NCBI GenBank assembly: GCA_039807745.1
Contig: JBDHRV010000099.1
Coordinates: 1-13,228, forward strand
Reading direction: 5' to 3'
Origin: JAEUMW01 sp039807745
GTDB taxonomy: Bacteria > Pseudomonadota > Gammaproteobacteria > Burkholderiales > JAEUMW01
DNA: 13,228 nucleotides
Shown here: positions 6,750 to 12,179 of the stretch, piece after piece
How positions within the stretch are numbered: the stretch's first letter is position 1
How the letters are laid out: each line of letters starts with the position of its first letter
Position numbers and translations under genes: made by a program
The notes under the pieces: generated by a model
Databases searched by the model: none
What the model saw: the letters and a program-made list of their open reading frames with translations, nothing else
What the model was told of the DNA's origin: nothing

Positions 6750-7444
6750 CCGGGCATCTCGTCCGCATCGATGGCGTTGCGAAGCGGTTCGGCGACAGGC
6801 TGGTGCTGTCCGGCGTCGCCGCCCGCTTCCTGTCCGGCGAGAGCTACGTTCTCACCGGAGACAACGGCTCGGGCAAGTCGACCCTGATGCGCATTCTCGC
6901 GGGACTGGAGGACGCCGACGCAGGCACGCTGGAGATCGACGGCCGCACGGCGCGCCTGCGCGGCTACCCGGAATGGCTGCGCGGCGAGATCGTCTACGTT
7001 CACCAGCATCCGTATCTCTTCGACACGAGCATCGCCGAGAACATCGGCTTCGGGCTGAAGGCACGCGGCATGGCGCCAGACGAGCGCCGCCGGATCGTCG
7101 CCGAGGCGCTCGAATGGGCGGGGCTCGGGCACGTGGCGCAGGTGCGCCCGAGCAAGCTTTCGGGTGGCGAGAAGCAGCGGGTCGCCATGGCCCGCGCCAA
7201 GGTGCTGCACCCGCGGCTTTTCCTGCTCGACGAGCCGACCGCCAACCTCGACCGCGACGGGCGGCAGCGCGTGCTCGATCTCATCCACGATCTCGGGCAG
7301 GGCGAGAACTGCGTGCTGGTGGCGTGCCACGACCAGGAGCTCATCCAGCTGCCCTTCATGCGACAGTTGCGGCTCGATGCGGGTCGCCTCACGGCCTTCC
7401 CGAAGTCCGCGGAGAAGCCGGTACCCGCCCGTCGGGCGCCGTGA
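6746..7444 (+). CDS. tupC: Tungstate ABC transporter ATP-binding protein
   Basis: A 232-residue cytoplasmic ABC ATPase that powers TupB. Complete motifs are Walker A GDNGSGKST (38-46), Q-loop Gln87 in YVHQHPY, signature LSGGEKQR (138-145), Walker B LFLLDEPT (158-165) and H-loop His195 in ACHDQEL. The GTG start overlaps the tupB stop by four bases, which supports this start and translational coupling. The last residues (AEKPVPARRAP) form a basic, probably disordered tail. The stop TGA (7442-7444) again overlaps a GTG at 7441 that opens a frame running into mobB. Confidence 0.93.
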   Translation: MTGHLVRIDGVAKRFGDRLVLSGVAARFLSGESYVLTGDNGSGKSTLMRILAGLEDADAGTLEIDGRTARLRGYPEWLRGEIVYVHQHPYLFDTSIAENIGFGLKARGMAPDERRRIVAEALEWAGLGHVAQVRPSKLSGGEKQRVAMARAKVLHPRLFLLDEPTANLDRDGRQRVLDLIHDLGQGENCVLVACHDQELIQLPFMRQLRLDAGRLTAFPKSAEKPVPARRAP

Positions 7445-7656
7445 AGGCAGCGCTCGAAATCGCGTGTCAGTCCTCGGACGAGGGTGTAGCGGTCGCCGTC
7501 CCCGACGGCGGTGGCGGCCGCCCCGGACAGGGCGCCAAATTCACCGTGTGGCTGCTGGCGGAACCAGCGTTTCCCGACAATAGCGGCGGGGTGCCCGAAG
7601 CGGTATCATCGCCGCCTGTCCAACGCCGGCTACGTGGAACAGGAGCAAGCTCGGCG
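7441..7656 (+). other. Open frame between tupC and mobB, possible decayed histidine-kinase fragment
   Basis: This 216-base stretch has no stop in the mobB frame and starts with a GTG that overlaps the tupC stop. The encoded text includes ALEIACQSSDEGVAVAV, then PDGGGG, then GQGAKFTVWL. It recalls the N-box, G1-box and final strand of a histidine-kinase ATPase domain with the middle deleted. The first 120 bases favour G or C in the third codon position as a gene here would, and the last part less so. It could be a pseudogene remnant, an N-terminal extension of MobB, or chance. No Shine-Dalgarno was needed if translation is coupled to tupC. Confidence 0.3.
7604..7609 (+). promoter_or_regulatory. 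Possible -10 element upstream of mobB
   Basis: TATCAT at 7604-7609 lies about 48 bases before the preferred mobB start, in the least coding-like part of the gap. No good -35 hexamer is at 16-18 bases, so this is weak. If real, the cofactor genes mobB-moaD-moaE would have their own promoter. Confidence 0.22.
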
Positions 7657-8184
7657 ATGAAGGTGTTCGGCTTTGCAGGGTTCTCCGGCAGCGGCAAGAC
7701 GACTCTGATCGAGGCGCTCATCCCGCGCTTCGTGATGGAGGGGCTGCGCGTCTCGCTCATCAAGCACGCGCACCACGAGTTCGACATCGACCGGCCCGGC
7801 AAGGACTCCTACCGGCACCGCGAGGCCGGAGCGACCGAGGTGATGCTCGCATCCGCCAAACGCTGGGTGCTGATGCACGAGTTGCGCACCGAGCGCGAGC
7901 CGGAGTTGCAGCAACTGATCGAGCGTTTTGCACCTTGCGACCTGGTTTTGGTCGAAGGCTTCAAGCGGCAGCCGATCCCGAAGATCGAGATCCATCGAAC
8001 CGCCGCGGCGAAGCCGCTCCTGTTTCGCCACGACGAGCACATCATCGCGATCGCGACCGACGAGCCGCTCGACACCTTCCTGCCGCAGTTCGCTCTCGAG
8101 GATTACGACGCGATCGCCGAGTTCATTCTCCTGCACCTCGAGCTGGGCGGCCAGGATTCGCGTGTCTGCTCGGGAATCACATGA
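7657..8184 (+). CDS. mobB: Molybdopterin-guanine dinucleotide biosynthesis adaptor protein MobB
   Basis: A 175-residue P-loop GTP-binding protein that assists MobA in attaching GMP to molybdopterin, giving the bis-MGD cofactor. The N-terminus carries the P-loop GFSGSGKT (8-15). IKHAHHEFDIDRPGKDSYRH (35-54) and DLVLVEGFKR (95-104) are diagnostic of MobB. ATG 7657 was chosen because it places the P-loop at the usual distance from the start, with AGGAG (7641-7645) upstream although 11 bases away. The frame is open back to GTG 7441, which would add 72 residues. mobA is not in the window. The gene sits directly ahead of moaD and moaE and presumably uses the molybdate imported by the upstream transporters. 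Confidence 0.92.
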   Translation: MKVFGFAGFSGSGKTTLIEALIPRFVMEGLRVSLIKHAHHEFDIDRPGKDSYRHREAGATEVMLASAKRWVLMHELRTEREPELQQLIERFAPCDLVLVEGFKRQPIPKIEIHRTAAAKPLLFRHDEHIIAIATDEPLDTFLPQFALEDYDAIAEFILLHLELGGQDSRVCSGIT

Positions 8185-8194
8185 CAGAGGTGGC

Positions 8195-8488
8195 ATGGGC
8201 GCAACCCACGAAGCTCTGACGAGCTCCACGATCATCGTGACCATCCTGTATTTCGCGCGGCTGCGGCAGTCGCTCGGGCTCGCAATCGAGCGCGTCGAGC
8301 TGCCCGCTGGCGCCGCGAGCGTGGGTGCGCTGCGCGACAAGCTGCGCGCAAGAGGCGGTGCCTGGACCGAAGAACTGGCGAGCGACCGCGCCGTGTGCAT
8401 CGCTGTCAATCAGGAACTGGCCGAGCCCGGGGTGCCGTTGCGCGACGGCGACGAGGTCGCGTTCTTCCCGCCCGTCACCGGAGGTTAG
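8195..8488 (+). CDS. moaD: Molybdopterin synthase small subunit MoaD
   Basis: A 97-residue ubiquitin-like sulfur carrier. Its C-terminal Gly-Gly (PPVTGG) is thiocarboxylated and donates sulfur to precursor Z within the MoaD-MoaE synthase. ILYFARLRQSLG (17-28), LRDGDEVAFFPPVTGG (82-97) and the size support the call. ATG 8195 has AGAGG (8186-8190) four bases upstream, so I prefer it. It adds about 14 residues (MGATHEALTSSTII) ahead of the usual MoaD start. GTG 8237 would give an 83-residue protein of typical length but has no Shine-Dalgarno. It lies 10 bases after mobB and 2 bases before moaE. Confidence 0.92.
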   Translation: MGATHEALTSSTIIVTILYFARLRQSLGLAIERVELPAGAASVGALRDKLRARGGAWTEELASDRAVCIAVNQELAEPGVPLRDGDEVAFFPPVTGG

Positions 8489-8490
8489 AC

Positions 8491-8952
8491 GTGGACGAGA
8501 TCCGCGTGCAGCACGACGATTTCGACGCTGGCCGCGAGATCGCGCGCCTGCGCGGGACGAATCCCCGGATCGGGGCGATCGCGAGCTTCATCGGCGTCGT
8601 GCGCGACGTCAACGAAGGCGACTCGGTCGCGGCGCTCGCGCTCGAGCATTACCCGGGCATGACCGAGAAGGCGCTCGCGAAGATCGTGGCGGAAGCGCGC
8701 AGCCGCTGGAACGTGATCGACACGCTGGTGATCCACCGCGTCGGCACATTGATGCCGACCGAACAGATCGTGCTCGTCGTCGTCACGAGCGCGCACCGAA
8801 GAGAGGCCTTCGCGGCCTGCGAATTTCTGATGGACTATCTCAAGACACGCGCGCCGTTCTGGAAGAAGGAGTGCACGCCCGAGGGCGAACGCTGGGTCGA
8901 GGCGCGCGCGAGCGACGACGCGGCGGCGGCGCGGTGGAGGGAGCAGGCGTAG
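8491..8952 (+). CDS. moaE: Molybdopterin synthase catalytic subunit MoaE
   Basis: A 153-residue large subunit of molybdopterin synthase. It binds precursor Z (cPMP) and accepts sulfur from two MoaD thiocarboxylates to make molybdopterin. GAIASFIGVVRD (28-39), LEHYPGMTEKAL (51-62), IHRVGTL (81-87) and MDYLKTRAPFWKKE (114-127) are family blocks. Lys118 and Lys125 correspond to the active-site lysines 119 and 126 of the E. coli enzyme. GTG 8491 is chosen because GGAGG (8480-8484), inside the end of moaD, sits 6 bases before it and the length equals known MoaE. An in-frame extension to 8395 lies inside moaD and is spurious. All expected catalytic residues are present. Confidence 0.95.
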   Translation: MDEIRVQHDDFDAGREIARLRGTNPRIGAIASFIGVVRDVNEGDSVAALALEHYPGMTEKALAKIVAEARSRWNVIDTLVIHRVGTLMPTEQIVLVVVTSAHRREAFAACEFLMDYLKTRAPFWKKECTPEGERWVEARASDDAAAARWREQA

Positions 8953-8975
8953 CGAGATGCGTCGCGTGCGAGATC

Positions 8976-9005
8976 TTGCCGAGCGCCGACGGCAATCGTT
9001 ACCAT
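8976..9005 (+). promoter_or_regulatory. Candidate sigma-70 promoter for the lysine-rich small protein
   Basis: TTGCCG (8976-8981) and TACCAT (9000-9005) are separated by 18 bases, each matching four of six consensus positions. They lie in the 102-base gap after moaE, about 50 bases before the small gene at 9055. Confidence 0.3.
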
Positions 9006-9054
9006 CGTGAGCGCGCTTCCGCATTCAACCCGAATCATCGAGGAGAGCAGCGAA

Positions 9055-9153
9055 ATGGCCAAGTCCCAGGACACCAAGAAGGAAAAGAAGAAGCCGGCCC
9101 AGAAGACGGCGAAGGAAAAGAAGCAGGCGAAGAAGGAGAAGAAGGGCAAGTAG
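9055..9153 (+). CDS. Lysine-rich 32-residue small protein
   Basis: A complete small gene: ATG 9055, 32 codons, TAG at 9151-9153, with AGGAGA (9041-9046) 8 bases before the start. The product starts MAKSQDTKKEKKK, and 15 of its 32 residues are lysine, with Gln, Glu and Ala making up much of the rest. It is strongly basic and probably disordered or helical, and could bind nucleic acid (inference). Short lysine-rich proteins with PxKTxKEKK-like text occur in other beta- and gammaproteobacteria as uncharacterised proteins (from memory). The adenine-rich codons differ from the surrounding sequence but follow from the lysine content. It is flanked by a candidate promoter and a strong hairpin, so it may be its own transcription unit. 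Confidence 0.7.
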   Translation: MAKSQDTKKEKKKPAQKTAKEKKQAKKEKKGK

Positions 9154-9168
9154 GGCCGAGAATTTCTG

Positions 9169-9204
9169 GATTCCGGGTTCTGCCCTTTCGGGCAGCCCGG
9201 AATC
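9169..9204. terminator. Strong hairpin after the lysine-rich gene; terminator or dispersed repeat
   Basis: GATTCCGGG (9169-9177) pairs exactly with CCCGGAATC (9196-9204), and CTGCCC (9180-9185) with GGGCAG (9190-9195), around loop TTTC. That is 15 pairs with a two-base bulge (TT). No T-run follows, so it is not a textbook intrinsic terminator. The ATTCCGGG...CCCGGAAT shape resembles dispersed intergenic repeat elements of some proteobacteria. Confidence 0.55.
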
Positions 9205-9331
9205 AAGGCTTCCGAGCCAGATCCGGTGGAAGCCAGCAGCTCTTCCGGGTCCTTCCGTAAGGCTGAAATCGTCCCGGTGCAACGCCTATCGGGGGATGCG
9301 CTTCGGGCGTATTCTGTTCCCATCACGGCGG

Positions 9332-9360
9332 CCATGATGTACGCACCGGAGGCGTCATGG
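9332..9360 (+). promoter_or_regulatory. Hairpin enclosing the start codon of the LuxR-family gene
   Basis: CCATGATGT (9332-9340) can pair with GCGTCATGG (9352-9360), nine pairs including two G-U. The loop 9341-9351 contains most of the GGAGG Shine-Dalgarno, and the ATG at 9357-9359 is within the stem. Such a fold could limit translation. No ligand or partner RNA is suggested by the sequence. Confidence 0.4.
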
Positions 9361-10415
9361 ACCCATTCGACGAACTGCTCCTGAAGGTCTATCGCGCGGC
9401 GCGCGAATTGCCGGTTGGCGAATTCCAGGATGCGACGCTCGGACTGCTGCGCGAACGTCTGCGGTTCAACTCCGCCGTGTGGGCGCAAGGGCAGAACCTC
9501 CCGAAAGGGGTCGCCGTTCACAGTGCGCATCTCTACAACGAGCCGCTCGAGATGATCCTCGACTGGCAACGGATCAACGATCGCGACCTCGTCGTGGAGC
9601 GGGTCACCCGCAACGCCGGGCAGGCGCAGAACATCAACGTACGAGCCCTGTATCCCGGGCGCGAGCATCGCGTCATGCGGAGGTTTTCCGATCGCTACGG
9701 CCACCAGAACTTCCTGATCATCGGGCTCTTGCTCGATTACGTCCGAGTCGGCCGCTGCTGGCTGTCTTTGTATCGCCCGGACGCGAGCGACCAATACGGT
9801 CATGCCGAGGTGCGCCTGCTGGATGCGCTCGCCCCACATCTCTTCGAAGCGCTCTGGATCAACCGGACGATAGGGTTCCGCGAGCACGGCCAGGAAGCGG
9901 ACCTGGACCTGAGCGACACCGCGGCGATCGCCCGGACCGATGGCGTGTTGAATTACTGCGGGCGGGGTTTCCTGGAGCTGGTCCGGCGCCACTGGCCATG
10001 TTGGCAGGGGCTCAAGCTCCCGGATGCCTTCCTGGACAGCCTGCCCGGCGCGGGAAAGCACGCGATCACGAGAGGCCATCTCGTGGTTGCCGTCAAGGCA
10101 GCCGGTGATCTTCTGTTTCTGCGTGCTGAAGAAAGGTCTCCCCTGCGGGCGCTTACGCCGCGCGAGCTCACCGCGGCAACGCTCTACGCGGAAGGAAAAT
10201 CGCACAAGGAGATCGCGCGGGACATGGGAATATCGCCGGCGACGGTCAGGAATTTTCTGCAGCACACGTATATGAAGCTTCACGTCGGCGACAAGGGCGA
10301 GCTTGCGAGTCTGCTCGTGCGTGAAATCGGACATAGTGCATTTGCACCATCGCATTTTGCCGTCGTCCTGCCTAACATCGAAGCTCGGCTGGATCGAGAC
10401 GCCAAGGATCGGTAG
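9357..10415 (+). CDS. LuxR-family transcriptional regulator
   Basis: A 352-residue cytoplasmic DNA-binding protein. A LuxR/FixJ helix-turn-helix lies near the C-terminus (about 265-322): LTPRELTAATLYAEGKSHKE, then IARDMGISPATVRN, the usual recognition-helix text. No receiver domain is seen. The N-terminal 250 residues look like a GAF/PAS-type sensing region (inference), with YGHQNFLIIGLL (115-126) and WLSLYRPDASDQYG (135-148) as core strands. The ATG 9357 is preceded by GGAGG at 9348-9352, four bases away. A roughly 30-residue tail follows the DNA-binding domain, longer than usual for the family. The next gene begins 54 bases downstream and may be a target or operon partner. The signal sensed is unknown. 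Confidence 0.82.
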   Translation: MDPFDELLLKVYRAARELPVGEFQDATLGLLRERLRFNSAVWAQGQNLPKGVAVHSAHLYNEPLEMILDWQRINDRDLVVERVTRNAGQAQNINVRALYPGREHRVMRRFSDRYGHQNFLIIGLLLDYVRVGRCWLSLYRPDASDQYGHAEVRLLDALAPHLFEALWINRTIGFREHGQEADLDLSDTAAIARTDGVLNYCGRGFLELVRRHWPCWQGLKLPDAFLDSLPGAGKHAITRGHLVVAVKAAGDLLFLRAEERSPLRALTPRELTAATLYAEGKSHKEIARDMGISPATVRNFLQHTYMKLHVGDKGELASLLVREIGHSAFAPSHFAVVLPNIEARLDRDAKDR

Positions 10416-10469
10416 GAACGAGGTCGAAGCAGAGCCCCTGGCGCCCAGCCAGTGACGGAGGATGAAGCC

Positions 10470-11345
10470 ATGAATGCCATACAGATTGCAGAACGTTATT
10501 TCGATGCCTGGAACCGGCGCGAGGCGGATGCGATCGTCGCGAGCTTCGCCAGCGGCGGGACGTACAGCGACCCCTCGTCGGGGAACCTTCAGGGCGAAGC
10601 TATCGGCGCCTATGCGAAAGGCTTGTGGGCGGCGTTTCCGGATCTGTCGTTCGAAACGGGCAGCGCTACGGACAACGGAGCGGGGCTCGTCGCGGCGCAG
10701 TGGGTGATGCACGGGACCAACACCGGTTCGATGTATGGCCTGCCGCCGACCGGTCGCAGCGTGACGGTGCCCGGTGCCGATTTTATCCAGGTCGAGGGAG
10801 ACCGGATTCGCTCGGTACGAGGATACTTCGATTCGCGGGCGGTGCCCGACCAGCTCGGCTTGCAGGTGACGGTGCAGCCGCACTCGATCGGCCCTTTTGC
10901 ATTCGGGACCAGTGCCACTGTGCAGAGCGGCAAGAAGATCAAGCCCGGCGCGTTCAGCATCACCGGCATCGAGGCACACTCCGACGCCGAGGTGCAGGAG
11001 ATTCGGGAACTCTCGCGGCAGACCGCGGTGGAGATGCTGCCGATGACAGGATTCATCGGCTGGGTCGGCATGACCATCGGGCATCGCATGCTGACGGTAA
11101 CCGCGTGGGAGAGCCCGGATAATCCCCGGCAGTTGCTGCAGGGTGGGATTCACAAGGAAGCGACGACCCGGTTTTTCGGGCAAAGGGGTTTGGGTCGAAC
11201 GGCAGTGACCAGCGTCTGGATCCCAGAGCGCATCGGCGCGCTGAGGGTGCGATGCGAGGCGTGCGGGTGGATGATCGATTCGGCGAAGGAGGGAGGCAGG
11301 TGCGACTGCGGCGCGGTGCTGCCGGAGGCGATGGCATATTGGTAG
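10470..11345 (+). CDS. SnoaL-like (NTF2-fold) protein with a C-terminal cysteine ribbon
   Basis: A 291-residue protein with three visible parts. Residues 1-135 form a SnoaL/NTF2-like domain (AERYFDAWNRREADAIV, GTYSDP, LWAAFPDLSFE, LPPTGRSVTVPGADF), a fold used by polyketide cyclases and other small-molecule enzymes. Residues about 138-250 resemble a dimeric alpha/beta-barrel (ABM-like) domain (GFIGWVGMTIGHRMLTVTAW). The C-terminus has Cys262, Cys265, Cys278 and Cys280 (C-x2-C-x12-C-x-C), a likely zinc ribbon. ATG 10470 is preferred over GTG 10452 because GGAGG at 10457-10461 is eight bases upstream of it. No signal peptide is present. It follows the LuxR-type gene by 54 bases. The biochemical role is unknown; enzyme and sensor roles are both possible. 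Confidence 0.8.
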   Translation: MNAIQIAERYFDAWNRREADAIVASFASGGTYSDPSSGNLQGEAIGAYAKGLWAAFPDLSFETGSATDNGAGLVAAQWVMHGTNTGSMYGLPPTGRSVTVPGADFIQVEGDRIRSVRGYFDSRAVPDQLGLQVTVQPHSIGPFAFGTSATVQSGKKIKPGAFSITGIEAHSDAEVQEIRELSRQTAVEMLPMTGFIGWVGMTIGHRMLTVTAWESPDNPRQLLQGGIHKEATTRFFGQRGLGRTAVTSVWIPERIGALRVRCEACGWMIDSAKEGGRCDCGAVLPEAMAYW

Positions 11346-11534
11346 GCGACCGGGGTCGTGACCGACTCTCGGGGTTGCCTCCGTCGTAAAGTGTGCGTAT
11401 TTCACAGAAAAAGCGTGTAACCCGTCACAGATTTCGGCGTGGCCCCGCGAGTAGCTTGGTGTGGGTGGGGGAGCGGGTTGTCTGTCACGGACCATTCGAT
11501 GAGGTAGAGTATCCCGCACACAGGGGAGGGCAGA

Positions 11535-12179
11535 ATGACGACGGTGATGGTGGTCGAGGACGACCCCGCCTTTCTGACCCGGTTTTGCGGGATCGTTGCG
11601 TCCGACCCGGAATTCGGGCTGTTCGCGGCGGTGGCCGACCTCGCCTCGGCCCGTCAGGCGATGAGCAAGGCCACGCCAGACGTACTGCTCGTCGACCTGG
11701 GCCTGCCCGACGGCAGCGGCGTCGAGCTGATTCGGGAAACGGCTCGTCGCTATCCCGGCACCGACACCATGGTCATCACGGTGTTCAACGACGAGGACCA
11801 TGTGCTCGCCAGCATCGAAGCCGGAGCCACCGGCTACATCCTGAAGGACAGCATGCCGGAAGAGTTCGTGGGGTTGATCAGGCAACTGCGCGCCGGAGGT
11901 TCTCCCATCAGCCCGATGATCGCGCGGCAACTGCTGAAGCGGTTCAACCTGACGGCACCTGCCCCGCAGGCCAGACAAACCGAGGATGCGGCACTCTCTG
12001 CGCGAGAATCGGAAGTTCTTTCCCTCATCACCAAGGGTTTCAGCTTCTGCGAGATCGCTCGGCTGCTCGGCGTCTCACCGCATACCGTCACCGCCCATGT
12101 GAAGAAGATCTACCAGAAACTCGCCGTGCATTCGCGAGGGGAGGCCGTCTATGAAGCCAGCAGGATGGGTCTCGTGTAG
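11535..12179 (+). CDS. NarL/FixJ-family two-component response regulator
   Basis: A 214-residue response regulator. The receiver domain (1-120) has the acidic pair Asp9/Asp10, the phospho-acceptor Asp54 in LLVDLGLPDGSG, Thr82 and the invariant Lys104 in YILKD, so it should be phosphorylatable. The C-terminal LuxR-type helix-turn-helix (about 150-207) reads LSARESEVLSLITKGFSFCE then IARLLGVSPHTVTAHVKKIY. GGGGAGGG at 11523-11530 precedes the ATG by four bases. The gene lies 189 bases after the SnoaL-like gene. That gap has a weak promoter candidate, TTGCCT (11375-11380) and TATTTC (11398-11403) with 17-base spacing. The 3' end overlaps the membrane sensor gene by 29 bases, so the two are probably a cognate pair. 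Target genes are unknown. Confidence 0.93.
   Translation: MTTVMVVEDDPAFLTRFCGIVASDPEFGLFAAVADLASARQAMSKATPDVLLVDLGLPDGSGVELIRETARRYPGTDTMVITVFNDEDHVLASIEAGATGYILKDSMPEEFVGLIRQLRAGGSPISPMIARQLLKRFNLTAPAPQARQTEDAALSARESEVLSLITKGFSFCEIARLLGVSPHTVTAHVKKIYQKLAVHSRGEAVYEASRMGLV

Noticed and set aside
8395..8490. N-terminal extension of MoaE
   Set aside because: It overlaps moaD out of frame and has Arg-rich shadow composition. GTG 8491 has a proper Shine-Dalgarno and gives the standard MoaE length.
8835..11978. A 1047-codon open frame on the minus strand
   Set aside because: It is antisense to moaE, the small protein, the LuxR-type, SnoaL-like and response-regulator genes. It has low-complexity composition and no recognisable domain.
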